A DNA stretch of 64,000 bases from Dasania sp. GY-MA-18 (GTDB lineage Bacteria; Pseudomonadota; Gammaproteobacteria; Pseudomonadales; Dasaniaceae). Below the pieces are notes generated by a model. That model was not told the DNA's origin. It was given only the letters and a program-made list of their open reading frames with translations, and did no database searches. Positions 8,179 through 17,767 of this stretch are shown here, one piece after another; the stretch's first letter is position 1, and each line of letters starts with the position of its first letter. The stretch spans positions 1 through 64,000 of the forward strand of contig NZ_JANHAP010000006.1 in NCBI RefSeq assembly GCF_024734385.1, in the 5' to 3' direction. The position numbers and the translations under genes were made by a program.

Positions 8179-9252
8179 ATGAGTATAAAACGTATCCACA
8201 TAGACCCCGCCTGGTCTTTTCACGATGAGGCTGGCAACCACATAGACCCGCTGCTGTTTAAGCTGTTGCAGGCCATACGCGAGCACGGCAAATTAACCCA
8301 GGCCACCAAAGCCATAGGGGTGTCTTATAGGCACGGCTGGAACTTGCTGAATAAATGGGCCAGTTTTTTTGGCACCGAGGTGGTGAGTTTGGAAAAAGGT
8401 AAAGGTGCGACTTTAACGCCGCTGGGCGAAAAACTGGTGTGGGCCGAGCAGCGGGTAATGGCGCGGCTAAAACCGCAAATGGATAACCTGGCTTCCGAAA
8501 TTAATATAGAGCTGCACCGGGCGTTGTCGGATGTGGCGCCCTTATTGCGGCTGCATGCCAGCCACGGCTATGCGGTGGCGCTGCTGCCGGACTTTGCCAG
8601 CGACTATCAATTGGATTTGCAATACCAAAGCCCCTTAGATGCGCTGTCGGCATTAAACCGCGGAGCCTGTGATATAGCCGGGTTTCACATTCCAACCGGA
8701 GTGGTGATACCGGAATTGATGGCGGCCTATAGTAAGTTGATAAAACCGCAAGCTCATGTGGCCATACGTTTTATTAGTCGTGAGCAGGGCTTAATGGTGC
8801 AGGCGGGCAATCCGCAAAACGTGCAGGGCTTTAAGGATTTGCTGCGGCCACAATTAAAATTTATTAACCGGCAAAAAGACTCAGGCACCCGCTCGCTACT
8901 CGATCAACTATTAAAAGATGAAGGCATAGCGGTGGCGGGCATACAGGGCTATAGCGACCAAGAGTTTACCCACGGCGCTATAGCGGCCTACGTGGCAGCG
9001 GGCATGGCCGATGTGGGCTTTGGGGTGAAGGCGGCGGCTAAGCAGTTTGGTTTAGATTTTATCCCCATCGCCAGCGAAGACTATATTATGGTCTGCAACC
9101 GCAAGGCGTTAAACGATGTTGCCTTGATCCGTTTTATTAATGAAATACAGAGTGAAGCCTTTCACCAGGCGGTGGCTAAGCTGCCGGGTTATAAAAGTGA
9201 CCGTTGTGGTGAAATTTTATCTGTAGGTGAGCTGTTGGCCGCGGCCTCGTAA
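8179..9252 (+). CDS. ModE-type HTH regulator with periplasmic-binding-like ligand domain
   Basis: About 357 residues from the ATG at 8179 (MSIKRIHIDP). An upstream in-frame ATG at 8131 would start inside the palindrome and is less likely. Residues 1-100 are a ModE-like winged HTH (LFKLLQAIREHGKLTQATKAIGVSYRHGWNLL). Residues from about 125 resemble the molybdate/tungstate substrate-binding domain found fused to such HTHs (DIAGFHIPTGV, FINRQKDSGTRSLLDQLL, VAAGMADVGFGV). It is divergent from the molybdo/tungsto-enzyme operon, so sensing molybdate, tungstate or cofactor status to control fds expression is the natural inference. Formate as ligand cannot be excluded. Confidence 0.8.
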   Translation: MSIKRIHIDPAWSFHDEAGNHIDPLLFKLLQAIREHGKLTQATKAIGVSYRHGWNLLNKWASFFGTEVVSLEKGKGATLTPLGEKLVWAEQRVMARLKPQMDNLASEINIELHRALSDVAPLLRLHASHGYAVALLPDFASDYQLDLQYQSPLDALSALNRGACDIAGFHIPTGVVIPELMAAYSKLIKPQAHVAIRFISREQGLMVQAGNPQNVQGFKDLLRPQLKFINRQKDSGTRSLLDQLLKDEGIAVAGIQGYSDQEFTHGAIAAYVAAGMADVGFGVKAAAKQFGLDFIPIASEDYIMVCNRKALNDVALIRFINEIQSEAFHQAVAKLPGYKSDRCGEILSVGELLAAAS

Positions 9253-9284
9253 CTTTAAGTCATGAAAAAATAAAAGGAGTACCT

Positions 9285-9749
9285 ATGGCTGAACAAACGC
9301 TAGTCATACGCCCTGCTACCCTAGATCACGACCAAGCCTTAGCTGATTTTAATAGCGCCATGGCACTGGAAACTGAAAATAAGCTGTTAGTTCCTGAGGT
9401 GATTTTGGCTGGGGTGCGTAATTTAATTAACAACCCGCACCGCGGTTTTTATTTAGTGGCCGAGGTGGAGGGCGCAGTTGTTGCCTCACTAATGGTCACC
9501 ACCGAATGGAGTGACTGGCGCAACGGTGAGTTTTGGTGGATACAAAGCGTTTATGTACAAACTGCATGGCGCAGGCAGGGCCTGTACACTAGGCTGTATA
9601 ACAAGGTTAAACAATTGGCGCAGCAGCAGGGTGATGTTTGTGGTTTTAGGCTATACGTAGAGCAAGATAATCTTATCGCCCAACAAACCTACCAACGTTT
9701 GGGTATGGCAGAAACCCATTACAAGCTTTTTGAAGAAATAGACGCCTAA
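9285..9749 (+). CDS. GNAT family N-acetyltransferase
   Basis: 154 residues. It shows the acetyl-CoA-binding motif A of the GNAT fold (VQTAWRRQGLYTRLYNKV) and the C-terminal NLIAQQTYQRLGM pattern typical of small-molecule or protein N-acetyltransferases. A clear AGGAG ribosome binding site precedes the ATG. The substrate cannot be told from the sequence. It follows the formate-dehydrogenase regulator by about 30 bp and precedes nhaC by about 40 bp, so it could be co-transcribed with either. Confidence 0.85.
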   Translation: MAEQTLVIRPATLDHDQALADFNSAMALETENKLLVPEVILAGVRNLINNPHRGFYLVAEVEGAVVASLMVTTEWSDWRNGEFWWIQSVYVQTAWRRQGLYTRLYNKVKQLAQQQGDVCGFRLYVEQDNLIAQQTYQRLGMAETHYKLFEEIDA

Positions 9750-9787
9750 TTATCATTGCCATAGAAATAAAAAAAAGGCCCACCACA

Positions 9788-11263
9788 ATGACGCAACAAG
9801 CTGTAAAAAAACCTACCTTAGTGGATGCTGCCATACCGGTAGCCTGCTTGATTGTAATGCTATCCACCTCGGTGTATTTATTTGGTAGTGACTCTTCTTA
9901 CGGCGCAAATCAAATTGCCTTAATACTGGCGGCTTGCATCGCCAGCGTGGTGGGTTTAAAAAACGGCCACAGTTGGAAATCCATACAAGATGGCATAGTC
10001 GATAGTATTATGATGGCCATGGTGGCGGTATTAATTTTATTAGCCGTGGGTATGTTAATCGGCACATGGATTTTAGCGGGCACGGTACCGGCCATGATTA
10101 ATTATGGTTTGGCACTATTATCGCCAGCGGTTTTTTACCCAGCGACTTGTTTAATTTGCGCTATCGTCGCGCTGAGTATAGGTAGCTCTTGGACTGTGGC
10201 GGGCACTATAGGCATAGGCTTAATCGGTGTTGCCCAAGGTATGGGCTTGTCGGTAGAGATTACCGCCGGTGCCATTATTTCGGGTGCCTATTTAGGCGAT
10301 AAACTTTCGCCCTTATCTGATACTACCAACTTAGCCCCTTCGGTAGCTGGCAGTGAGTTGTTCCCTCATATCCAAAACCTGATGTGGACCACCGTACCCA
10401 GTTTTGTTATTAGCTTAATTTTGTTTTCTATTTTAGCCTTGGGCGCCGATAGCAATGTAACTGAAACAGAGCTGGCTACCTTGCGTGGCACGCTGCAAGA
10501 TCAGTTTCATATTGCCTGGTATATGTTGTTGCCGGTGGTGGTGCTGCTGGCTTTGGCTTTTAAAAAAGTGCCGGCCATCCCCACTATTGTGATTGGCGGC
10601 TTAACCGGCGTGTTATTTGCGCTGTTGTTTCAGGGCGAAGCAGTGGCACGCTTAGCTGAGCAGAACCGCAGCGGCGTGTTGGCGCAAGTACAAGGTGTGT
10701 GGATGGCAAGCTTTAATGGCTATGTGTCTAACACCGGCAACGAGATGATAGACAGCCTATTAACTCGCGGCGGCATGAGCAGTATGCTCAATACTATTTG
10801 GCTGGTTATGAGCGCCATGACTTTTGGTGGGGTGATGGAAAAAACTGGCTTACTGACTAGGCTGGTGGCCATGATGGTAGCCTCGGCCCATAGTGCAGGC
10901 GGTTTAATACGCTCGCTCATTGTTACTTGTATAGGCACTAATGTGGTGACCGGCGACCAGTATATTTCTATAGTGTTGCCCGGCCGTATGTTTCAAAAAG
11001 AATTTCAAAAGCGCGGCTTGCACCCCTTGAACCTGTCTCGCAATTTAGAGGACTCAGGCACGGTGACCTCGGTGCTTATACCCTGGAATACCTGTGGCGC
11101 GTTTATGGCCGCCACTTTGGGGGTGGCCACTGGCGCCTATTTTTGGTTCGCTTTTTTTAACTTAATTAACCCGCTGATTGCGCTGCTATATAGCTATATC
11201 AACTTTAAAATAATCCCTTTAGAAGATTTTGATGTGAGCAGCGCTGAGCTAAAAAAACCGTAG
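9788..11263 (+). CDS. nhaC: Na+/H+ antiporter, NhaC family
   Basis: 491 residues of polytopic inner-membrane protein with about 11-12 hydrophobic segments. Family marks include GSSWTVAGTIGIGLIGVAQ, GAYLGDKLSPLSDTTNLAP and the C-terminal LEDSGTVTSVLIPWNTCG stretch. NhaC-type carriers exchange sodium for protons; some relatives exchange organic acids such as malate and lactate, so the true substrate could differ. Sodium export fits a marine host. Confidence 0.88.
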   Translation: MTQQAVKKPTLVDAAIPVACLIVMLSTSVYLFGSDSSYGANQIALILAACIASVVGLKNGHSWKSIQDGIVDSIMMAMVAVLILLAVGMLIGTWILAGTVPAMINYGLALLSPAVFYPATCLICAIVALSIGSSWTVAGTIGIGLIGVAQGMGLSVEITAGAIISGAYLGDKLSPLSDTTNLAPSVAGSELFPHIQNLMWTTVPSFVISLILFSILALGADSNVTETELATLRGTLQDQFHIAWYMLLPVVVLLALAFKKVPAIPTIVIGGLTGVLFALLFQGEAVARLAEQNRSGVLAQVQGVWMASFNGYVSNTGNEMIDSLLTRGGMSSMLNTIWLVMSAMTFGGVMEKTGLLTRLVAMMVASAHSAGGLIRSLIVTCIGTNVVTGDQYISIVLPGRMFQKEFQKRGLHPLNLSRNLEDSGTVTSVLIPWNTCGAFMAATLGVATGAYFWFAFFNLINPLIALLYSYINFKIIPLEDFDVSSAELKKP

Positions 11264-11339
11264 TTTTATAGGGGTAAACCCTTATCAGTAATATGGGTAT
11301 AGTGCTGTAAACTTGATGGCTAAACAATAACGTTAGGTT

Positions 11340-12140
11340 GTGGCTATCTTGCAAAATAAGCTCTCTATCCTAAGTTGTACTCTATTTTGCCTATTGGGCA
11401 CATGGTCCACTGTGGCCGATGAAATTACTTTAGTTGCCGATAGATATTATCCTTATAACGGCATACCCAATTCCCCACAACCTGGTTATATGATTGAGCT
11501 GGCTGAATATGCCATGGCTCAGGCTGGCCATACGGTTAAATATCAATTAATGCCCTGGCGTGATGCCATCGAGCAAGTGACTCGCGGCGAAAAAAACTGT
11601 GTGGTGGCGACTTATAAAAATGATGCGCCAGAATTGCTGTTTCCCGAAATACACCAAGGGGTGGACAGACTAGGCTTATATGCTTCGGCTGGCAAATCCT
11701 GGCAATACAACGGGGTTGCCTCTTTGGCGGGGCAGCGATTAGCGGTGATTGATGGCTATAGCTATACCCCTGAAATAGATAAGTATATTGAGCAGCATAA
11801 AGGCAGTGCTAATATTATTAATCGCCGTGGCATGTTTGCGCTTGAGTATAATTTGCAGGATTTATTAAAGGGTAAGGTTGATGTGCTAATAGATTCATCC
11901 GCTGTAGTACAGGCCGCCTTACAAAAACTGAAGCTTGAAGAGCAAATTAAAACTATCGGTTTTTTAACCCCGCCCAGTAAAAACTATATAGCTTGCTCCC
12001 CTGCCTTAGCGTCCTCTACGGAATATATAAGCTTGATTGTAACGGCCACCCGGCAGTTGCGTGCCAATGGCGAGCTAGCGGCGATATTGGCTAAATATGG
12101 CTTGAAGGATTGGCTGCATATACCCGCAATAGATGAATAG
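11340..12140 (+). CDS. Periplasmic solute-binding protein (SBP_bac_3 type)
   Basis: 266 residues with an N-terminal signal peptide (hydrophobic LSCTLFCLLGTWSTVA, cleavage near ADE). The mature protein has the type-II periplasmic-binding fold seen in amino-acid ABC transporters (VADRYYPYNG, GYMIELAEYAMAQAG, LAGQRLAVIDGYSY). The start appears to be GTG at 11340. No ABC permease or ATPase lies next to it, so it may be an orphan binding protein, a sensor partner or an enzyme-like homologue. A second member of the family lies at 21535-22266. The ligand is unknown. Confidence 0.75.
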   Translation: MAILQNKLSILSCTLFCLLGTWSTVADEITLVADRYYPYNGIPNSPQPGYMIELAEYAMAQAGHTVKYQLMPWRDAIEQVTRGEKNCVVATYKNDAPELLFPEIHQGVDRLGLYASAGKSWQYNGVASLAGQRLAVIDGYSYTPEIDKYIEQHKGSANIINRRGMFALEYNLQDLLKGKVDVLIDSSAVVQAALQKLKLEEQIKTIGFLTPPSKNYIACSPALASSTEYISLIVTATRQLRANGELAAILAKYGLKDWLHIPAIDE

Positions 12141-12263
12141 TCCCGTAGCCTGTGGAATGATTATTCGCTATTAATGGGTGATCTGTTTATAGTACAGCCA
12201 TCTTACGTGGCGAATCATTTTTGATCTGAGCTTGTTGCGTTTCACTAAGCACAGAGCCCCGCT

Positions 12264-12911
12264 ATGAACCCCGTCCGAATACGCTATCAAACCATAGAGT
12301 TTGAACGTCACGATATACATATTAGAAGCCTATTAGATAAACAGCAGTTTTCAGACCCCTTTGGTGTGGCCGAAGACCTGGGTATTTCTTCGGCGCAGTG
12401 GTCCTTGTTTGGCGTGCTGTGGCAGGCCGGTGAAATGCTAGCCAGGGAAATGCAAGTTTTTGAGGTAGAGGGTAAGCGTATTTTAGAGGTGGGTTGTGGT
12501 ATAGCCTTGCCCAGCTTATTACTTAACGCCAGGCAGGCGGATATTACTGCTACCGATTATCACCCCGAAGCCGGCCATTACTTGGCGGAAAATGTTAAGT
12601 TGAACCATGGTCGTGGCATTCCTTTTTTACGCACTGACTGGAAAGGCGCTAACGACAACTTGGGGCTTTTTGATGTGGTAATTGGTGCCGACTTACTCTA
12701 TGAGCGCAATCATATTGTTGAATTATCGGAGTTTATTAATAAGCACGCCAAGCCGCACTGTGAAGTTATAGTGGTAGATCCGGGTCGCGGTAATAAAGGG
12801 GCCTTTAGTAAAAAAATGATGGCGTTGGGTTTTAGTTTTTCTGAGCAGAAAAAAACCATAGGCGAAGACAAATTAGAGTATTCCGCCACGGTGCTAAGCT
12901 TTTTGCGATAG
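12264..12911 (+). CDS. Class I SAM-dependent methyltransferase (METTL21/lysine-methyltransferase-like)
   Basis: 215 residues. The SAM-binding motif I is VEGKRILEVGCGIALPSLLL, the acidic motif II is ITATDYHPEAG, and the post-core motif is DVVIGADLLYE. This combination is typical of methyltransferase family 16 (protein lysine/histidine methyltransferases) and their bacterial relatives. The target is unknown. The gene stands alone and ends just before a strong bidirectional terminator shared with the convergent DAHP synthase gene. Confidence 0.8.
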   Translation: MNPVRIRYQTIEFERHDIHIRSLLDKQQFSDPFGVAEDLGISSAQWSLFGVLWQAGEMLAREMQVFEVEGKRILEVGCGIALPSLLLNARQADITATDYHPEAGHYLAENVKLNHGRGIPFLRTDWKGANDNLGLFDVVIGADLLYERNHIVELSEFINKHAKPHCEVIVVDPGRGNKGAFSKKMMALGFSFSEQKKTIGEDKLEYSATVLSFLR

Positions 12912-12923
12912 TCCGGCTACGGC

Positions 12924-12963
12924 AAAAAAAAGGCGCAACTCATTATGAGTTGCGCCTTTTTTG
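12924..12963. terminator. Bidirectional rho-independent terminator
   Basis: A long hairpin, aggcgcaact-cattatg-agttgcgcct, with an A-run on the left and a T-run on the right. It can end both the methyltransferase transcript (plus) and the DAHP synthase transcript (minus). Confidence 0.9.
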
Positions 12964-12983
12964 TAGGCTTTTTACAGCCAGTG

Positions 12984-14048
12984 CTAGGCGGTGCGTCTGG
13001 CTTTAACCGCTGCAGCTAAACGGTTAAATATGTCTACGGTGGTATCCCAAGAGATGCAGGCATCGGTAATGCTTTGGCCATACACCTCTGGTTTTTTCTG
13101 ATTACCTTCCACTAAATGGCTCTCTAGCATGACGCCACTAATGGCTTTTTCGCCAGCGCTGATTTGCTCTGCTAAGTTATCGGCTACTAGGCTTTGGCGG
13201 GCAAAGTCTTTGTTGCTGTTGCCGTGGCTGCAATCCACCATGATATAGGGCGCTAAGCCTTTGCTGCTGACTAGCTCGGTGGTTTTTTTGATAAATTCGG
13301 CGCTGTAGTTAGGGCCCTTGCTAGAGCCGCGCAAAATAATATGGCAGTTTTTATTGCCGCGGGTTTCTACTATGGCCGAGGTGCCTTGCTTGGTTACCGA
13401 TAAAAAATGGTGCGGGTGTGAGGCAGCACCTATGGCGTCTATGGCAATTTGCAGGTTGCCGTCGGTGCCATTTTTAAAACCTACCGGCATGGATAAACCC
13501 GAGGCCAGTTCGCGGTGGATTTGGCTTTCGGTAGTGCGCGCGCCTATGGCGCCCCAAGAGACTAAGTCGGCAAAAAACTGTGGCGAGATAGTGTCTAAAA
13601 ATTCACAACCTGTGGGTATGCCCATATCAGCCACATCGATTAGCAGCTTGCGCGCAACTTTTAAGCCGTGGTTAATATTAAAGCTGCCATCTAGCTTGGG
13701 GTCGTTAATTAAACCTTTCCAGCCTACGGTGGTGCGCGGTTTTTCAAAATAGGTACGCATTACAATCAGCAATTCAGATTGATACTGGCCCATTACCGCT
13801 TTGATGCGCTGGGCATATTCCAGTGCCGCCGCGGGGTCGTGTATGGAGCAAGGGCCAACTACGACTACCAGCCTGTCGTCTTCGCCTTTAAACACGTTTT
13901 CTATGTCTTTGCGGGCCTGGCATATCATGGTGGCGGCCTGTTCAGACAGTGGCAGCTCTTCAATTAAAACCGCCGGGGCAATAAGCGGGCGCAGTTCGGC
14001 TATGTGTACGTCGTCGGTAACGTGATCGGTAGTATTAAGCGTGGTCAT
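12984..14048 (-). CDS. 3-deoxy-7-phosphoheptulonate (DAHP) synthase, class I AroG/F/H type
   Basis: 354 residues from the ATG at 14048; an upstream TTG is rejected. The enzyme condenses phosphoenolpyruvate with erythrose 4-phosphate, the first step of aromatic amino acid synthesis. Family signatures include VVVGPCSIHDP, MRTYFEKPRTTVGWKGLINDP, GARTTESQIHRE, KNGTDG and the metal-binding DCSHGNSNKD region. Length and the N-terminal extension match the feedback-regulated class I-alpha enzymes; which amino acid inhibits it cannot be read here. It stands alone on the minus strand. Confidence 0.95.
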   Translation of the reverse strand: MTTLNTTDHVTDDVHIAELRPLIAPAVLIEELPLSEQAATMICQARKDIENVFKGEDDRLVVVVGPCSIHDPAAALEYAQRIKAVMGQYQSELLIVMRTYFEKPRTTVGWKGLINDPKLDGSFNINHGLKVARKLLIDVADMGIPTGCEFLDTISPQFFADLVSWGAIGARTTESQIHRELASGLSMPVGFKNGTDGNLQIAIDAIGAASHPHHFLSVTKQGTSAIVETRGNKNCHIILRGSSKGPNYSAEFIKKTTELVSSKGLAPYIMVDCSHGNSNKDFARQSLVADNLAEQISAGEKAISGVMLESHLVEGNQKKPEVYGQSITDACISWDTTVDIFNRLAAAVKARRTA

Positions 14049-14168
14049 GGAGGGTCTACAACTATGCTGAAAATTAAAAAACAAAAAGTATACCTGAGTG
14101 CCCTGTAAAACCCTACCGGCGAGCGTGGCTTTGGCGGCTTTTATTCTAGGTTTTTATAGGCTTGCGGC

Positions 14169-15047
14169 TTAGCTTTGGGCGATGCTTGCGCAGTAGTGCT
14201 TAAGCCAGTCTATAAATACCCCGGCTCTGCTGCTAATAGCCTGCTGGGTGCTGCTAATAAAATAGGCTTGGGCAGCTTTGATTTGATAGTCCCCCAAACT
14301 GACCAGCTGCTGTTTAGCTATGGCCTCGTGTACCTCTAGCTTATGCGCCAGCGCTATACCTAGGCCTGCCTTGGCACCACTAATCACCGCCGCGCCGCCG
14401 GGCAAGTACAGCTGTGGGCGCTCATGCATATAGGGGGTGTTGGACTCCCTAAACCAGGCCGCCCACAAGCCACCGCGGTCGGCATGTAATAAGGGCGTAC
14501 TGTGTGAGCTTAGCGCCATGTCATTGGCCAGTTCGGGGCTACACACCGGAAAGAAGTACTGATCGCTAAGCAGCGACCAGTGGTAGGGGCTGGCCTCGGG
14601 CAGTTGGTTGAGTATGGCTATATCTACATCTATGGGGTTGGGTTCGCTATCGGTAATAGGGCGTATATCGATGGCGATATCGGGGTGCTGGCGGCAAAAA
14701 CTGGGCAGGGCAGGTACCAGCCATAGCACCGCGGTATCGCTGCTGCAGGCTATACGCAGGGTGCCGGACTGCGCTTGTGGGTCCAGGTTGCGGCTTAACT
14801 CACCCAGCCCCATTAATAGGGGCTGCAACTGTTTATACAGCAGCTGCCCTTGCTCACTCAACCTAATACCGCGGCCCTGTTTGCTGAGCAGGGTGGTGGC
14901 CAGGTGTGACTCCAGCTTTTTAATTTGCTGGCTAACCGCCCCGTGCGTCACAAACAGCTCGCTGGCGGCGGCGCGGTAGCTGCCCAGCCGGGCTACGGCC
15001 TCAAAGGCTTTAAGGGCGTTTAAGGGTAGGCGTTGAAAGTCTTTCAT
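14169..15047 (-). CDS. LysR family transcriptional regulator (GcvA-like)
   Basis: 292 residues. The N-terminal HTH (LNALKAFEAVARLGSYRAAASELFVTHGAVSQQIKKLE) and the following LysR effector-binding domain are clear. The early LPLNALKAFEAVARLGS stretch places it near the GcvA/AmpR-like group. It is divergent from the TonB receptor at 15326 with a ~280-bp intergenic region, so it probably controls that receptor and/or itself. The effector is unknown. Confidence 0.88.
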   Translation of the reverse strand: MKDFQRLPLNALKAFEAVARLGSYRAAASELFVTHGAVSQQIKKLESHLATTLLSKQGRGIRLSEQGQLLYKQLQPLLMGLGELSRNLDPQAQSGTLRIACSSDTAVLWLVPALPSFCRQHPDIAIDIRPITDSEPNPIDVDIAILNQLPEASPYHWSLLSDQYFFPVCSPELANDMALSSHSTPLLHADRGGLWAAWFRESNTPYMHERPQLYLPGGAAVISGAKAGLGIALAHKLEVHEAIAKQQLVSLGDYQIKAAQAYFISSTQQAISSRAGVFIDWLKHYCASIAQS

Positions 15048-15325
15048 TATGGGTGAGTTTTTCTCTTGTGTTATGCGATGTTAGCCTGATTCTATACCTT
15101 AAAACTAACCATTGCTCTATAACTTGCTGTTTTATAGGGGCTGGCGCAGTGAATTTGGTTTTGTGCCGCTGATCAGAATTTAAACCCCATTTTGGCCAGT
15201 GATTCAGCCTTGACTGTTTTTTTACTTTGCTAACATGCCCGCCACTTTGTCACTGCCCCAGCCCTAACAGCTATAGCGGCTAAGCAGTTGCAAACTAAGT
15301 CATTAAAAAGATCCGGGGATAAACA

Positions 15326-17626
15326 ATGAATAAACAATCAACAGCTTTTAGGCTTAAGACCTTAGCCTTTGCAGTAGCTGCGGCTATGCCAGCTAGCGAC
15401 GTTATGGCAGCAGCCATGTTAGAAGAAGTGATGGTTACCGCTACCAAGCGTTCGGCCAGTGCCCAAGACGTACCTATTAACCTATCGGTTACCAGCGGTA
15501 ATGAGCTTAGCGGTAACGGCATAGTGGGCTTAGAAAAATTCGTACGCACCGTGCCCGGTATTACCCGCGTAGACTCAGGCGCGCGCAATGTTAGCCCCAT
15601 GGCCATACGTGGCCTGTCAGTTGATGGCCTTAGCGCTAACGACGCTGGCGGTTACGGCGGCACCGTGTCTACCTATGTGGGCGACACACCGCTACTGTTA
15701 GATATGAAAATGAAAGACCTGGAGCGCATAGAAGTATTGCGCGGCCCCCAGGGCACTTTATACGGCGCTGGCGCTATGGGCGGAACCATACGCTATGTAT
15801 TAAACAAGCCAGACACCGCCGAGTTTGCTGCCAAGGTAAGCACCTCGCTATCCAGCACCAAAGAAAGCGATGGTATTAGCAGCGATACCGATTTTATGGT
15901 TAACCTGCCTTTATTAGACGAGCAACTAGCCTTGCGCGTAGTGGGCGGCCATGTTGATAAAAAAGGTTTTGTCGATGCCGACCATATTATTGCCGGCGCT
16001 GCCGAAGACGTTGATAACGAGCGCACCGACTTTGCTCGCGTTGCCGTATTGTGGGCACCCACTGCCGACTTGGATATTACCGCGACTTACTTTATGCAGG
16101 ATCAATACGTAGGCGGCCGCCAAGCCGTTACTCCTGATTTTACCGGCGACAAATACGGTTCAGGTACGCGCTTTAAAGAGGCTATGGAGCGCAACAGCGA
16201 CCTATACACTTTAGAACTGAACTGGGAATTAGATTTTGCCAGCCTGACCTCATCCAGCTCTTACTATGAAATTACCGAGCAAGATGAAAAAGACCAAACC
16301 GACCTATTAACCGTAGGCCTGGGTTTAGACTTTTATTTGGATTACCCTGAGTTTTCAGCACTGGCCCCCACCAGCGACGAGCGCGATGCCTTCACCCAAG
16401 AGCTGCGCCTAACCTCTAACAGCGATGGCGATATAGACTGGGTAGTGGGCGTGTACTACTCCAACGAAAGCCACAGCTACTTAGCGCAGGAATACGTGCC
16501 AGGTTACCCCGCTTGGGCAGGCATAGACCGCCCCGACGAGTTGGAATACAACGAAAGCTATAACGAAGACATCACCGAAAAAGCGGTATTCGGTGAAGTG
16601 ACTTACCACGTTAACGAGTCTTGGCAGATTACCGCTGGCTTGCGCAGCTTTGAGTTAGAAACCGATACCGATACTTGCATAGTATTCCCCGTGTACTTTG
16701 CCGAAATTGGCGAGCCAGGTTGGGCAGGTACTGCGTTGCCGATCAGCCAAAATGACCACTGCTCGGTAGGTGGTGGCGATAACAAAGACACCTTCTTCAA
16801 GTTAAACACCTCCTATGATCTTGATGATGACAAAATGGTTTACTTCACCTGGGCCGAAGGTTTCCGCCGCGGCGGTGCTAACGGTATACCTGCCGGTGGC
16901 CAAGTAGACTTCCCCGAAAGTTACAAGAGCTACGACCCCGACACCGTAACCAACTGGGAAGTGGGTGCCAAGAGCGAGTGGTTAGAGAGCCGCCTGCAAG
17001 TTAACGGTGCCTTGTACTACATAGAGTGGGAAGGCGTGCAGTTGAGCACGGTAACCCCTGAAGGCGGCATACCCGTTACTATTAATGGTGACGATGCCCG
17101 CTCACAAGGTGTAGAGCTAGAAGTTAAAGCCCTGCCCACCGACGACTTAACCATTACCTTTAACGCCGCTTATACCGATGCCGAACTCACGGAAGATACT
17201 TTAAGCACTCCTGAAATTGATGGCCAAAAAGGCGATAGCCTGCCCGGTATACCTAAAACAACTTACGCACTGGCGTTAGATTATTTTTGGTTTTTGGACA
17301 ACGGCTATGAGTTAACCGCGCACGTGGATAGCTTTTATAAAGCGAAAATGGATTCACAGTTGAACGACAACCAAATCAATCAACTAGACCCCAGCCTGGG
17401 TGCCAGCGTTAACCGCGATAACGTCACCCTAGACAGCCACATGATTACCAACGCCAGCTTAACCCTGCGCGGTGATCAGTGGAGCGCACGTTTATTTGCC
17501 GACAACATCACCAACGAATACGCCTATACCGGTATACGTAGTTTTGAGCGCTATGGCGAGCAAGGTGGTTTTTACTACCTAACCCGTCCACGTACGGTAG
17601 GTATTGCACTGTCTTACGATTTTTAA
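15326..17626 (+). CDS. TonB-dependent outer-membrane receptor
   Basis: 766 residues. A signal peptide (first ~29 residues, ending VMAAA) is followed by a TonB-box-like stretch (EEVMVTATKRS), a plug domain (RIEVLRGPQGTLYGAGAMGGTIRYVLNKP) and a 22-strand-type barrel. The barrel ends in YDF with the usual C-terminal aromatic. Such receptors import scarce ligands (siderophores, vitamins, carbohydrates, aromatics) across the outer membrane. The ligand is unknown. It is divergent from a LysR gene and followed by a terminator. Confidence 0.93.
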   Translation: MNKQSTAFRLKTLAFAVAAAMPASDVMAAAMLEEVMVTATKRSASAQDVPINLSVTSGNELSGNGIVGLEKFVRTVPGITRVDSGARNVSPMAIRGLSVDGLSANDAGGYGGTVSTYVGDTPLLLDMKMKDLERIEVLRGPQGTLYGAGAMGGTIRYVLNKPDTAEFAAKVSTSLSSTKESDGISSDTDFMVNLPLLDEQLALRVVGGHVDKKGFVDADHIIAGAAEDVDNERTDFARVAVLWAPTADLDITATYFMQDQYVGGRQAVTPDFTGDKYGSGTRFKEAMERNSDLYTLELNWELDFASLTSSSSYYEITEQDEKDQTDLLTVGLGLDFYLDYPEFSALAPTSDERDAFTQELRLTSNSDGDIDWVVGVYYSNESHSYLAQEYVPGYPAWAGIDRPDELEYNESYNEDITEKAVFGEVTYHVNESWQITAGLRSFELETDTDTCIVFPVYFAEIGEPGWAGTALPISQNDHCSVGGGDNKDTFFKLNTSYDLDDDKMVYFTWAEGFRRGGANGIPAGGQVDFPESYKSYDPDTVTNWEVGAKSEWLESRLQVNGALYYIEWEGVQLSTVTPEGGIPVTINGDDARSQGVELEVKALPTDDLTITFNAAYTDAELTEDTLSTPEIDGQKGDSLPGIPKTTYALALDYFWFLDNGYELTAHVDSFYKAKMDSQLNDNQINQLDPSLGASVNRDNVTLDSHMITNASLTLRGDQWSARLFADNITNEYAYTGIRSFERYGEQGGFYYLTRPRTVGIALSYDF

Positions 17627-17664
17627 GCTAAGCGTGTAAAAACAGAGGCTAGCCTCTATTTGTG

Positions 17665-17715
17665 CAGGGCAATAACAACGTTAATTTTTTAGCGGCTGTT
17701 ATTGCCCTGTTTTTG
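17665..17715 (+). terminator. Rho-independent terminator after the TonB receptor
   Basis: Arms cagggcaataaca (17665-17677) and tgttattgccctg (17697-17709) are followed by a T-run. A smaller hairpin, agaggctagcctct, lies just before it at 17644-17657. Confidence 0.85.
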
Positions 17716-17767
17716 TATCTAAGCTATTGAAATAAACTTTTACAATAAACGACCTAGGTAAGTGTAT